Part shown: one piece after another, positions 52,666 through 60,921 of the stretch
How the letters are laid out: each line of letters begins with the position of its first letter
Position numbering within the stretch: position 1 is the first letter of the stretch
Origin: an uncultured Myxococcales bacterium
GTDB lineage: Bacteria; Myxococcota_A; UBA9042; DTJE01
NCBI GenBank assembly: GCA_937975765.1
Contig: CALJUR010000008.1
Coordinates: 124,001-188,000, forward strand
Direction: 5' to 3'
Length of the DNA: 64,000 nucleotides
Made by a program: the position numbers and the translations under genes
Notes under the pieces: model-generated
Told to the model about the DNA's origin: nothing
Databases searched by the model: none
Seen by the model: the letters and a program-made list of their open reading frames with translations, nothing else

Positions 52666-53416
52666 ACTGGAACAGGTGGTGGCCCAGCAGGACGAAGTCG
52701 CCTTCCTCCAGCGCCACGCGACCGCGGATCCGCAGGAAGCAGCCGTTCGTGCTGCCCAGATCCTTCAGCAGGCAGCCCGCGCCCGACGATGCGAACGCGG
52801 CGTGCCGGGACGACACGAAGGGGTCGTCCGGCAGCAGGATGTCGCCGCTGTTGCGGCCCAGGGTGGTTTCCGGCGAGCGCAGCAGGTGCGCCTGCAGGAT
52901 CGCGTCGCCCGGGCCCAGCCGCAGCAGGCGTCCGAACCAGTCGCCGGCCATGCCGAGCGAGCCCAGCCACGCGGCGCCGTCGGTGGACGGCTGCGGCCGC
53001 GGGATCGCCAGTTGCACCTGGAACAGCGCGTGGCCGATGCGGACCTGGTCGCCGTCCGCCAGGGCGCGCTGGCCGGTGACGCGGACGAAGGTGCCGTGAC
53101 GGGTTCCCAGGTCCTCCAGGAACACCACGTCGCGTCCCACGTCCAGCGTGGCGTGCTGGTCCGCGACACGCGGGTCGTCCGCGATGACGACCTCGGGGCC
53201 CGACCGGCCCACGTGGTTCACGCCGTCGATCAGCGGGATCTCGGGGCCGGTGCCGCCGTCCGTGCGGATCGTGATCAGGCTGCACGTCCCCTGGCGGGAG
53301 GAGGCTGCCGGGCGCGGCTTGAAGCCCTTCATCGACTGTTCCAGGGGCTTGCCGCAGTTCAGGCAGTAGGTGAAGATCTCCTCGTTCTCGGTGCCGCAGT
53401 GTACGCAGCGGATCAT
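52643..53416 (-). CDS. Zinc-ribbon protein with two FHA domains (partner of the kinase gene)
   Basis: A 257-residue protein. An N-terminal four-Cys zinc ribbon (CVHCGTENEEIFTYCLNCGK) is followed by a linker and two FHA domains. The first, with HVGRSGPEV, ADQHATL and GTRHGTF, departs from the consensus. The second (LGRNSGDI, SSRHAAF, GSTNGCFL) is close to it. It probably binds phosphothreonine. Its closest match in the window is the protein at 32420-33271, with the same order of domains. It is divergent from the zinc-ribbon kinase gene, 136 bases away, so the two likely form a signalling pair. Confidence 0.85.
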   Translation of the reverse strand: MIRCVHCGTENEEIFTYCLNCGKPLEQSMKGFKPRPAASSRQGTCSLITIRTDGGTGPEIPLIDGVNHVGRSGPEVVIADDPRVADQHATLDVGRDVVFLEDLGTRHGTFVRVTGQRALADGDQVRIGHALFQVQLAIPRPQPSTDGAAWLGSLGMAGDWFGRLLRLGPGDAILQAHLLRSPETTLGRNSGDILLPDDPFVSSRHAAFASSGAGCLLKDLGSTNGCFLRIRGRVALEEGDFVLLGHHLFQFKRRTVA

Positions 53417-53496
53417 CTTCCCCCCTCGGGTTTCCCCCGCGCGGCGCCGGGCGTTCCGCAATGGTGCGCGGAAGTTCCGCGATGGCCGCCGGGACC

Positions 53497-53525
53497 TTGC
53501 GAATCCTATCATCGCACTCTAGAAT
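53497..53525 (+). promoter_or_regulatory. Promoter of the zinc-ribbon kinase gene
   Basis: TTGCGA at 53497-53502, 17-base spacer, TAGAAT at 53520-53525. Transcription would begin near 53532, about 21 bases before the TTG start. Confidence 0.6.
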
Positions 53526-53552
53526 CGTAAAGACCGTCGCGGAGTCGCGTTC

Positions 53553-54806
53553 TTGTCGGCTTGCCCATCCTGCTCGCAACCGGCACCCGAAGGCAGTCGC
53601 TTCTGCCCGTTCTGCGGGGGGAAGCTGACGGAACTGGTCAGGAAGCCCCAGGACCCGCTGATCGGCAAGACGATCGACAACAAGTACATCATCAAGGAGC
53701 GCATCGGCACCGGCGCGATGGGCAGCATCTACAAGGCCGAGCACCGCGCCCTGTCCAAGCAGATCGCCCTGAAGGTGCTGCACCGCCACCTGCTGATGGA
53801 GGAGAGCCACGTCAAGCGGTTCCACCGCGAGGCCAAGGCCGCCTCCCGCCTGAACCACCCGAACGCCATCGCCATGCTGGACTTCGGCCAGACCGAGGAC
53901 GGCCTGTCCTACATCGCCATGGAGTTCCTGCCCGGGCGCGACCTGTGCCGCATCCTGTTCGAGGAGGGGCACCTGTCGGTGGAACGGACCGTGCGGATCT
54001 CGGCGCAGATCCTGGACGCGCTGGACGAGGCGCACGCGGCCGGCGTCATCCACCGCGACCTGAAGCCCGAGAACATCATGATCGAGCCGTTGCGCAGCAA
54101 CCCGGACTTCGTGAAGGTGCTGGACTTCGGCATCGCGAAGATCCGCAACTTCTCGGGCGGCGAGAACTCCTCCTTCAAGACCGCGACCGGCATGGTGTTC
54201 GGCACGCCGGAGTACATGTCGCCGGAACAGATCCGCGGCGAGGAACTGGACGGCCGCTCGGACCTCTACAGCCTGGGCGTGCTGATGTACCAGATGCTGA
54301 CCGGGGAATTGCCCTTCACCGGCGACTCGGTGCTGGAGGTCGCGACCGCGCACCTGACGCAGCCCCCGGTCCCGCTGGAGGAGAAGGTGCCCGGGATTCT
54401 TCCCGGCGTGGCGGCGGTGGTCGCGCGGCTGATGCAGAAGAAGCGCGACGATCGCTTCCCGAACGCCGGCGATGCGCGCGCGGCCCTGGTGAACGCCTGG
54501 GAGACCGCGGCGCGGGCGGCGGCCGAGGCGAAACTGGTCGCCGGCAAGCGGGCGGCGGAGGCCCCCGAGGAGGACGCCTCCGAGGCGCGGACGCGCGTGG
54601 TCGACCTGCCGCCCGAGTCGCGCGTGGGGCCGACGTCGCGCGCCTCCACCGACGATGTCGGCCGGCGCATGCCGATGTTCACGACCGAGGTCAACCCGGC
54701 CGACGCGATGCGGCACCGCGGCTGGAAGCTGGCCCTGTTCCTGGGGCTGGCGGTGCTGGCCGTGGCGGGCATCGCGGCCTGGTTCTGGATGCAGCATGGG
54801 CAGTAG
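53553..54806 (+). CDS. Ser/Thr protein kinase with N-terminal zinc ribbon and C-terminal membrane helix
   Basis: A 417-residue kinase. The zinc ribbon (CPSCSQPAPEGSRFCPFCGGK, residues 4-24) precedes the Hanks domain: IGTGAMGSIYKAEH, catalytic loop HRDLKPEN, DFGIAK, SPE. After an acidic/Thr-rich linker one helix (LALFLGLAVLAVAGIAAWFW) closes the chain, so it is an inner-membrane kinase with no large outer domain. TTG at 53553 is used because GGAG lies eight bases before it. The CYTH gene overlaps its end. The adjacent zinc-ribbon FHA protein is a likely substrate partner. Confidence 0.9.
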   Translation: MSACPSCSQPAPEGSRFCPFCGGKLTELVRKPQDPLIGKTIDNKYIIKERIGTGAMGSIYKAEHRALSKQIALKVLHRHLLMEESHVKRFHREAKAASRLNHPNAIAMLDFGQTEDGLSYIAMEFLPGRDLCRILFEEGHLSVERTVRISAQILDALDEAHAAGVIHRDLKPENIMIEPLRSNPDFVKVLDFGIAKIRNFSGGENSSFKTATGMVFGTPEYMSPEQIRGEELDGRSDLYSLGVLMYQMLTGELPFTGDSVLEVATAHLTQPPVPLEEKVPGILPGVAAVVARLMQKKRDDRFPNAGDARAALVNAWETAARAAAEAKLVAGKRAAEAPEEDASEARTRVVDLPPESRVGPTSRASTDDVGRRMPMFTTEVNPADAMRHRGWKLALFLGLAVLAVAGIAAWFWMQHGQ

Positions 54807-55524
54807 TCCCTCGACGGCGCGCCGCAATCCCTGCAAGGGCCACGCGAAGAAGCCCACCTCCGTCGGGATCGAGTGCGAGGTGAAACTGGAGGTCGCCTCG
54901 CGCCGGGACCTGCTGGCCTTCCTGGCGGTGCTGCCGGCCCCCCGGCGCTGGGGCATGCAGTTGAACTGCTACCTGGACACGCCTGGCAGCCTGCTGCGGG
55001 TGCAGGGCATCAGCCTGCGCGTGCGCGTCACGCCCGACCACGCCCGGCTGACCCTGAAGTCCAGGCGCGGACGCGAGGGGGCGACCTTCCGCACCGAGGA
55101 GACCGAGGTCGAGGTCGAACGCGACGCGGCCATCGCCTGGATCTGCCACGGCCAGGCGTTCGACCTGGCCCGCATCGACGGGTTCGAGGAGGTCGCCCGG
55201 CTGGTCCGGGGCCAGGTGCTGGCGGTCAACAACTGGTCCCTGACGCGGCGGGCCATCTGCGACACCGACGACGGCATCACGGTCGAGGTCGACGAGACGG
55301 TCTTCCCGGACGGGCACCGCGACTTCGAGATCGAGGCCGAGGATCCCGACCCCGACAAGGCACTGCGGGTCATCCAGGCGTTCGCCGCGCTGGCGGGCGT
55401 CGCGCTGTGCCCGCAGTCGATGACCAAGCACGCCCGGGCCGACCGGCACCGGGGCAACCGGCGGCTGCCGATCCCCGAGGGCGACCCCTGGGGACCCATG
55501 CCGGACGGGCTGGACGAGACGTGA
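54796..55524 (+). CDS. CYTH-domain phosphatase or cyclase
   Basis: A 242-residue CYTH/triphosphate tunnel protein. The ExExK signature is GIECEVKLEV (residues 23-32). Further tunnel residues include LRVRV, RLTLKSRRG, EVEVE and FEIEAEDPD. Family members include thiamine triphosphatases, class IV adenylate cyclases and inorganic triphosphatases; which one this is cannot be told. The start overlaps the kinase stop by 11 bases and its own stop overlaps the DUF2723 gene (GTGA), so the three genes are transcribed as one. Confidence 0.85.
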   Translation: MGSSPSTARRNPCKGHAKKPTSVGIECEVKLEVASRRDLLAFLAVLPAPRRWGMQLNCYLDTPGSLLRVQGISLRVRVTPDHARLTLKSRRGREGATFRTEETEVEVERDAAIAWICHGQAFDLARIDGFEEVARLVRGQVLAVNNWSLTRRAICDTDDGITVEVDETVFPDGHRDFEIEAEDPDPDKALRVIQAFAALAGVALCPQSMTKHARADRHRGNRRLPIPEGDPWGPMPDGLDET

Positions 55525-57374
55525 ACAACCGGGAATCCTCCGCCGGCCCGATCGCGGCGGCCTTCGCGTCCCTGGCGGCGTTCGTCGCGTACCTGTGCGT
55601 GCTGCCCCCCGTCCCCTACTGGCTGGACGCTCCCGAGTTCATGGCCGCCGGCGTGCGCCTGGGCCTGCCGCACCCGCCCGGCCACCCCGCGATGGTCCTG
55701 GTGCTGAAGGCGTTCCTGTGGCTGCCCGTCGGCGACGTGCCGTTCCGCGCCAACCTGTTCTCGGCGACCTTCGCCGCGGTTTCGGCCGGGGTCGCGTCGC
55801 TGCTGGCGTCCGCGGCGGTGGACGCGATCGCCGGGCGCCCGTCGCGGTTGTCCGGCTGGGCGGGACTGGCGGCCGGCCTGTCGTTCGCGATGTCGGGGGC
55901 GGCCGTGCTGCAGGCGATGTCGGTGGAGGTGTACACCTTCTCGTCCGCGCTGGTGCTGGCCGCGCTGTGGGTCGCGATGCGGCATCCCGCCGACGCGCGG
56001 GCCGGCTGCGTCGCCGCGGTGCTGCTGGCGGTCGGGCTGGCGAACCACCACCTGCTGGTCGTGCTGGCGATGCCGGCGGTGGCCGTGGCGTGGCTGCGGC
56101 GGGGCGTGACGGTGCGGGCGTTCGCGTGGGTTGTCGTCACCGGCGTGCTGGTCACCATCGCGTGCTACCTGTACCTGCCGGTGCGGGGGGCGGTCGGCGC
56201 GGAGCCGACGTGGGCCGAAACCGACACGTTCGGCGGGGCGCTCTGGTACGCATCGGCGCGCATCTTCAGCGCGTCGGTCGGCGGGCATTCGGACGCCGGG
56301 GCGTCGATCGGCGGCAACGCGGTCAAGGCGTTGTTCCTGCTGGGCGGGGCGCTGACGCCCGTCGTCGTGGCCGCCGCCCTGGTCGGCACGTGGCTGCTGG
56401 CGCGGTCGGGCGGCATCCGGTGGGTCGTCGTGCTGCTGCTGGCGATCGGCGGCAGCCTGGCCTCCAAGATCGGCATGGGCATTCTGGACCCGTCCAACCC
56501 CGACGACCACGGCTACTTCCTGGTCGCCGTCGCGGGCGTGTCGATCCTGGCCGCGGTCGGCGGGGCTGCGCTGCCGATCCTGGGCCGGCGCCTGGAGACG
56601 GCTGGGCGCCGCGTCGCGACGGCCTGCGGCATCGCGATCCTCGCGGCGGTCGCCCTGCTGCCCTCGGTCTTCTGCGGCGCGGACGTCGCGATGGCCCGCA
56701 CCGCGCTGCGCGAGCCTTACGACGAGGCCCGCGCCGTCTGGGAGTCCGTTCCGCCGCGTGCCGTGCTGATGCCGTCGCACTTCCCGGTGCACTTCCTGCT
56801 GATGTATGGGCAGGCCGCCGAGGGGGCGCGTCCCGACGTCACGCTGGTCCACCAGACCCTGTACTCCAAGGCGCGCGAAGGCCTGTACTATGCCGCGCTG
56901 GCCGCCCGGCGCGACCCCGACCTGAAGCCCCTGGTGGAACGGTACCTGCAGCGCCGCGTCCTGGACTGGGACCTGCTGCGGGCGATCTCCCTGCGCCGCC
57001 CCGTGCGCCTGTTCCCGTCGGACGACCTGGCGATCCCGCTGTCCGACCTGGCCTTCGACGGCTGGACCTTCGACGTGATCCCGCCGGGGGGGGAATCCGG
57101 GGTCACCGCGGCTGCGACGGCCGCCCCGTCCATCCCCTCCGGCGATCCCGACGTCGGCCGCTTCCTGTCCTCCCTGCGCGCCGCGACCCCGGACTGGCCC
57201 GACGTCGATATCGAGACCCGCCGCGTGCTGCTGCGCCATCTGGCGACCGCCGGCACCTGGCTGGCCGGCCAGGGCCACCGCGACCCTGCCGCCCGCCTGC
57301 TGGATGCCGCCCTGGAACTGAATTCCCGCGACACCCTGCTGAAGCACATGCGCGCCGCGCTGGGGGATCGGTAG
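55521..57374 (+). CDS. DUF2723 multi-pass membrane protein
   Basis: A 617-residue membrane protein with about eight to ten helices (e.g. AAAFASLAAFVAYLCVLP, ALVGTWLLARSGG, GVSILAAVGGAALPIL). YWLDAPEFMAAGVRLGLPHPPGHP is the hallmark of DUF2723, a family linked with transfer of sugars or related envelope glycosylation, in which the acidic residues before the first loop are expected to be important. DPSNPDDHGYFLVA is a second conserved element. Its substrate is unknown. A periplasmic C-terminal part of about 170 residues ends with helices. GTG at 55521 overlaps the CYTH stop. Confidence 0.85.
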   Translation: MNNRESSAGPIAAAFASLAAFVAYLCVLPPVPYWLDAPEFMAAGVRLGLPHPPGHPAMVLVLKAFLWLPVGDVPFRANLFSATFAAVSAGVASLLASAAVDAIAGRPSRLSGWAGLAAGLSFAMSGAAVLQAMSVEVYTFSSALVLAALWVAMRHPADARAGCVAAVLLAVGLANHHLLVVLAMPAVAVAWLRRGVTVRAFAWVVVTGVLVTIACYLYLPVRGAVGAEPTWAETDTFGGALWYASARIFSASVGGHSDAGASIGGNAVKALFLLGGALTPVVVAAALVGTWLLARSGGIRWVVVLLLAIGGSLASKIGMGILDPSNPDDHGYFLVAVAGVSILAAVGGAALPILGRRLETAGRRVATACGIAILAAVALLPSVFCGADVAMARTALREPYDEARAVWESVPPRAVLMPSHFPVHFLLMYGQAAEGARPDVTLVHQTLYSKAREGLYYAALAARRDPDLKPLVERYLQRRVLDWDLLRAISLRRPVRLFPSDDLAIPLSDLAFDGWTFDVIPPGGESGVTAAATAAPSIPSGDPDVGRFLSSLRAATPDWPDVDIETRRVLLRHLATAGTWLAGQGHRDPAARLLDAALELNSRDTLLKHMRAALGDR

Positions 57375-57398
57375 GGCGCGCTGCCGGCGCCGGTCCGC

Positions 57399-57427
57399 TT
57401 GACACCACCCCCCCGAACGGGCAGCAT
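57399..57427 (+). promoter_or_regulatory. Promoter of the following lipoprotein gene
   Basis: TTGACA at 57399-57404, 17-base spacer, CAGCAT at 57422-57427. A GGGAGG ribosome site lies before the ATG at 57461. Confidence 0.55.
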
Positions 57428-57460
57428 CGGTCCGTCCACATCCATCCCGGGAGGTTCGCG

Positions 57461-58183
57461 ATGACCCGACGTCCTTCGTCCAGCGCCCTCCTCTGGCTGG
57501 CCGCGTCCACGATGCTGGCGACCGCCTGCTATTCGCGCATCCCCGTGCGGGAGATGTCGCTGCTGGGCGATTCCCTCGCGGACCTGGGAAAGGCTCGTGC
57601 CGACATGGGCGCCCGGTTCCTGGACCAGACCGTGCAGGCGTTCCAGGCCGCCCGTCCGGGGCAGGCCGGCGCGGTCGGGCAGCTGCCGGCCTCCGAGTTC
57701 GCGGCCTCCCAGGACATGTTCCGGGCTGTCGACGATTCCCTGGTCGCCATCTACGAGAGGTGCAGCGCCTTCCAGGTGAGGATGTCCGAAAAGATCGCGA
57801 AGGCCCACGACCGGGAGGCCCAGGGCAAACTGATCAGCGGGATCGTGACCGGCGCCCTGACCGGAATCCTCGGAACTGCCGCGGGGGTCACGAACGCCAC
57901 CGATTCCGCCACCGACGCCGCCAAGGCGCCGCCCACCTGGCTGGGCGTCGCCTCCGGTGGCGTGGCGCTGGTCGGCAGCCTGGTGACGGGGCTGCTGAAG
58001 CCCGGGGAGGAGGAGATGGCGCTGGCCCAGAAGTCCTCCCAGGAGGCCGCCGACGCCCTGGTCGCCCTGGACGCGTTCCTGGTCGCCAATCCCGACGTCC
58101 CCCACTGGACCCAGGCCTTGAAGAAGAAGTGGGACGGCCTGATCGGCGCCGCGAAGGGCAGGTGCCCGGAAGGATCCGACTGA
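57461..58183 (+). CDS. Lipoprotein of unknown function
   Basis: A 240-residue lipoprotein (TAC, Cys23) that I do not recognise. Residues 30-100 are helical (GDSLADLGKARADMGARFLDQTVQAF), and a Gly/Ala-rich hydrophobic patch (LISGIVTGALTGILGTAAG, VASGGVALVGSLVTGLL) follows, possibly a membrane-associated hairpin. The C-terminal 50 residues are helical again. No catalytic motif is present. It has its own promoter and stands between the DUF2723 gene and the converging iron-type dehydrogenase gene. Confidence 0.7.
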   Translation: MTRRPSSSALLWLAASTMLATACYSRIPVREMSLLGDSLADLGKARADMGARFLDQTVQAFQAARPGQAGAVGQLPASEFAASQDMFRAVDDSLVAIYERCSAFQVRMSEKIAKAHDREAQGKLISGIVTGALTGILGTAAGVTNATDSATDAAKAPPTWLGVASGGVALVGSLVTGLLKPGEEEMALAQKSSQEAADALVALDAFLVANPDVPHWTQALKKKWDGLIGAAKGRCPEGSD

Positions 58184-58221
58184 GGCCCTGTCCCTTCCGG
58201 GCCAGCCGTCGCGCCCGGACT

Positions 58222-59406
58222 CTACAGCGCCGCGCGCAGCACGCCGACGATGTCGTCCCGGGTCATCGGCGGGCGGGAGGGCAGGCGGCCTTTCGAGTCG
58301 TGCACGATTCGCACCGTGTCCGCCGCGTATCGTTCCAGCAACTCCTCGCCGATGCCGATCTCCGACAGGCGCGTCGGGCAGCCAATGGACCGCAGGAACG
58401 CCTCGAACCGGTCGATGCCCTCCAGGGCCGCCGCGCGGTCGTCGTCCCCCGGCGGCACGCCCATCACGCGCCGCGCGAACTGCGCGAACTTCGCCGGCCG
58501 CGCCTTCGCCGCGAAGCGCATCCACGCCGGGTTCAGCACCGCCAGCCCCGCCCCGTGCGCCACGTCGTGGTGCGCCGACAGCACGTGCTCGATGATGTGC
58601 ACCGGGAACGGCCCGTTCGTGCCCGCCTGCACCCAGCCGTTCAGCGCCACGATCGACGCCCACTGCACCTGGGCGCGCGCCTCCAGGTCGGCCCCGTTCG
58701 CCACCGCTCGCGGGCCGAACTCCATCGCGGTCAGGATCGTTCCCTCGGCGAACCGGTCCTGCAGCGGCGTCCCCTCTACGCCGTTGAAGTAGCCCTCGGT
58801 CACGTGGGTGATCGGGTCGCAGACGCCGTATGCGGTCTGGTCCGGCGGCACGCTGACGGTCAGTTCGGGATCGACCACCGCGACGCGCGGGAACAGGCAA
58901 TCGGCATGCACGAAAGACTTCTCGGTCGTCACCTCGTTGCTGATGACCGCGCCGCCGTTCATCTCGCTGGCCGTGGCCGCCAGCGTCGGCACCGTCACGA
59001 TCGGCAGTGCGCGGGTCGGGGGGCGCGGCGCCTCCTGGCCGTGGACGATCATGTCCCACGGGTCGCCCTGGTAGAACACCGCCGCGGCCATCACCTTGGC
59101 CGCGTCCATCGTGCTGCCGCCGCCCAGCGCGACCACGACGTCGCAGCCTTCGCTGCGGGCGATGTCCGCGCCCCGGATCACCGTCGTGATGCGCGGGTTC
59201 GGTTCCACACCCGTGCACTCCGCCACCGGGACCCCCGCCGCCTGCAGGCTGGCCACCGCGCGGTCGAACACCCCGTTGCGCTTCACGCTGCCGCCGCCCG
59301 TGACGACCAGGGCGCGCGTGCCCAGCGCGCACACTTCCCCGCCCAGCTTCGCCAGCGCCCCCGCGCCGAACACCAGCCTCGTCGGGTTCTGGAACTCGAA
59401 GTCCAT
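58222..59406 (-). CDS. Iron-containing alcohol dehydrogenase
   Basis: A 394-residue group III dehydrogenase. The nucleotide-binding GGGSTMDAAK is clear. Metal ligands can be seen in DCLFPRVAVVDPEL (Asp), GVCDPITHVTEGYF (Asp and His) and in HIIEHVLSAHHDVAHGAGLAVLNP (His residues). The family includes butanol and propanediol dehydrogenases and YqhD-like aldehyde reductases. ATG at 59406 is preceded by GGAGG and gives the common MDFEFQNPTRLVFG start. A 7-base inverted repeat lies close upstream. Substrate uncertain. Confidence 0.92.
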   Translation of the reverse strand: MDFEFQNPTRLVFGAGALAKLGGEVCALGTRALVVTGGGSVKRNGVFDRAVASLQAAGVPVAECTGVEPNPRITTVIRGADIARSEGCDVVVALGGGSTMDAAKVMAAAVFYQGDPWDMIVHGQEAPRPPTRALPIVTVPTLAATASEMNGGAVISNEVTTEKSFVHADCLFPRVAVVDPELTVSVPPDQTAYGVCDPITHVTEGYFNGVEGTPLQDRFAEGTILTAMEFGPRAVANGADLEARAQVQWASIVALNGWVQAGTNGPFPVHIIEHVLSAHHDVAHGAGLAVLNPAWMRFAAKARPAKFAQFARRVMGVPPGDDDRAAALEGIDRFEAFLRSIGCPTRLSEIGIGEELLERYAADTVRIVHDSKGRLPSRPPMTRDDIVGVLRAAL

Positions 59407-59434
59407 CGTCGCCTCCACCACGATTCCGCCTGCG

Positions 59435-59474
59435 AGTATAGGCGCGTATCACCGACGGGGTGTCAACGTCGGTG
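59435..59474 (-). promoter_or_regulatory. Possible promoter/operator of the iron-type dehydrogenase gene
   Basis: Minus strand: TTGACA (59466-59461) and TATACT (59440-59435), but the spacer is 20 bases, unusually long. CACCGAC (59450-59456) and GTCGGTG (59468-59474) form a 7-base inverted repeat with an 11-base centre that covers the TTGACA. This could be a repressor site. Confidence 0.4.
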
Positions 59475-59640
59475 GGCCTTCCCGGAAATCCAGATTCCTG
59501 GACGGGTTGGACCAGGAACATGATCGATGCCGGGTGGGAAACAACTTCCCGATTGGAGGCTTCTTGCGAAGTGATACTCTTCGATCATGCAGACCTACCC
59601 CCCCGGAGAGCATCGTAGGGAAAGGAGACCTGGACAGATC

Positions 59641-60834
59641 ATGAAATCGTCACGGAGTCAGACATCGACCATGAATGCGAAACGACTGATCCCCTTACTG
59701 TTCCTCGCGGTATCGGGTTGTGCACACGCGTACAACAAGGAATACATGAAGGTCGTGGGACCCGTGAATTTCGCGATCGAGGACCGCAACTACGAGGAGG
59801 CCAAGAGGCTGATCGAGGCCGGGCACGAATTCATCAATCCCCCTCCCGTGAACCGGTATGGCCGGAACCTTCCGGTCCGTCCGGCAATCGCCGAGGCCGT
59901 CCAGTACAAGGCTCCGGAGTCGTTCCTTCTCTACCTGATCGAGCGGGGCGCCGATCCCAGTCCCGGCCTGCAGGCTGCCGTGGGGGGCAAGCTCTCGTCA
60001 CGGCTGACTTTCTCCCAGGGCATGTCGTTGACCCCGATCGAGATGGACCAGTCCGAGGACACCTCTCGGGTCCAGTTCCTGCTCGATCACGGGGCGCAGG
60101 TCAACTGGCAGGACCCCACGTTCGGCTGGACCGCCCTGGTGGTCGCCACTGCCTCCGGCCATGCCACCGAGGCCGCCTATCTTCTCGAACGAGGGGCCGA
60201 CCCGGAAATCACCACCCTTCGGGGATGGCGGCCCGTGATCTATGCCATCGCCTCGGGCCACCAGGAGGCAGCGGAACTCTTGATCGATGCGAGTCGCCCC
60301 CTGACAGACAAGGAAAAGGACGTGCTGGCGAACCTGGCGCAGTTGTGTTCACGGGAGAGTGGCTTCCAGACTGGTTATGCCATCGTACGCGCTGCGGTGG
60401 CGCGTACGGACTACTCGGGGAAGCAACTGGCGGACGCGGCCGGCATGTGCTTCGAGACCGGAAACAGCGAGTACCTCGCCGCATACATGAGCGGGGCCCG
60501 GCGCGGGCGAACCGAGGTGATCCTCGAGGGCGTTGCCCAGATTGCAAGCGACGCGCAAGGCATCATCAACCGTTCCCAGGCCATCTCGCAAGGCCGCACC
60601 GGTGGACCCTCGGGCCCCGAGGCCACGTCGTACGATTCCGGTTCGGGACACGACGGTACGATCGCGCCCTCATCGCATGGCGGGTCGCGGGACAAGACCC
60701 GATGCGCGGTCCACAAGTTCACGTGCGCGAAGGGCTGCAACCCGCCTTCCTTCGGCCTCGACAAGAACTACGACCGGATCAACGCCTGCCGGGACGAATG
60801 CGCCGCGGAATACGCTCGCTGCATGGGGCAGTAG
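59641..60834 (+). CDS. Ankyrin-repeat lipoprotein
   Basis: A 397-residue lipoprotein (AVSGC, Cys27). Ankyrin-like repeats are seen as FAIEDRNYEEAKRLIEAGH, LLYLIERGADPSP, VQFLLDHGAQVNWQ, AAYLLERGADPEI and LLIDASRPL. The C-terminal part has a Ser/Gly-rich stretch and a Cys cluster (CAVHKFTCAKGCNPPSFG, CRDECAAEYARCMG). An AAGGAG site precedes the ATG at 59641; ATG at 59671 is an alternative. The sequence looks less GC-rich than its neighbours. Surface or periplasmic protein of unknown function. Confidence 0.75.
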   Translation: MKSSRSQTSTMNAKRLIPLLFLAVSGCAHAYNKEYMKVVGPVNFAIEDRNYEEAKRLIEAGHEFINPPPVNRYGRNLPVRPAIAEAVQYKAPESFLLYLIERGADPSPGLQAAVGGKLSSRLTFSQGMSLTPIEMDQSEDTSRVQFLLDHGAQVNWQDPTFGWTALVVATASGHATEAAYLLERGADPEITTLRGWRPVIYAIASGHQEAAELLIDASRPLTDKEKDVLANLAQLCSRESGFQTGYAIVRAAVARTDYSGKQLADAAGMCFETGNSEYLAAYMSGARRGRTEVILEGVAQIASDAQGIINRSQAISQGRTGGPSGPEATSYDSGSGHDGTIAPSSHGGSRDKTRCAVHKFTCAKGCNPPSFGLDKNYDRINACRDECAAEYARCMGQ

Positions 60835-60867
60835 GCCGGCCTGCGGGTTCCGGCGCGTCCCTGTCGC

Positions 60868-60896
60868 CTGACGGCTACCCCGCCCCGTGCTATCTT
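60868..60896 (+). promoter_or_regulatory. Promoter of the Cys-rich repeat lipoprotein gene
   Basis: CTGACG at 60868-60873, 17-base spacer, TATCTT at 60891-60896, 25 bases ahead of the ATG. Confidence 0.5.
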
Positions 60897-60921
60897 TCCA
60901 CCCGCCGAACGAGGGACATCG

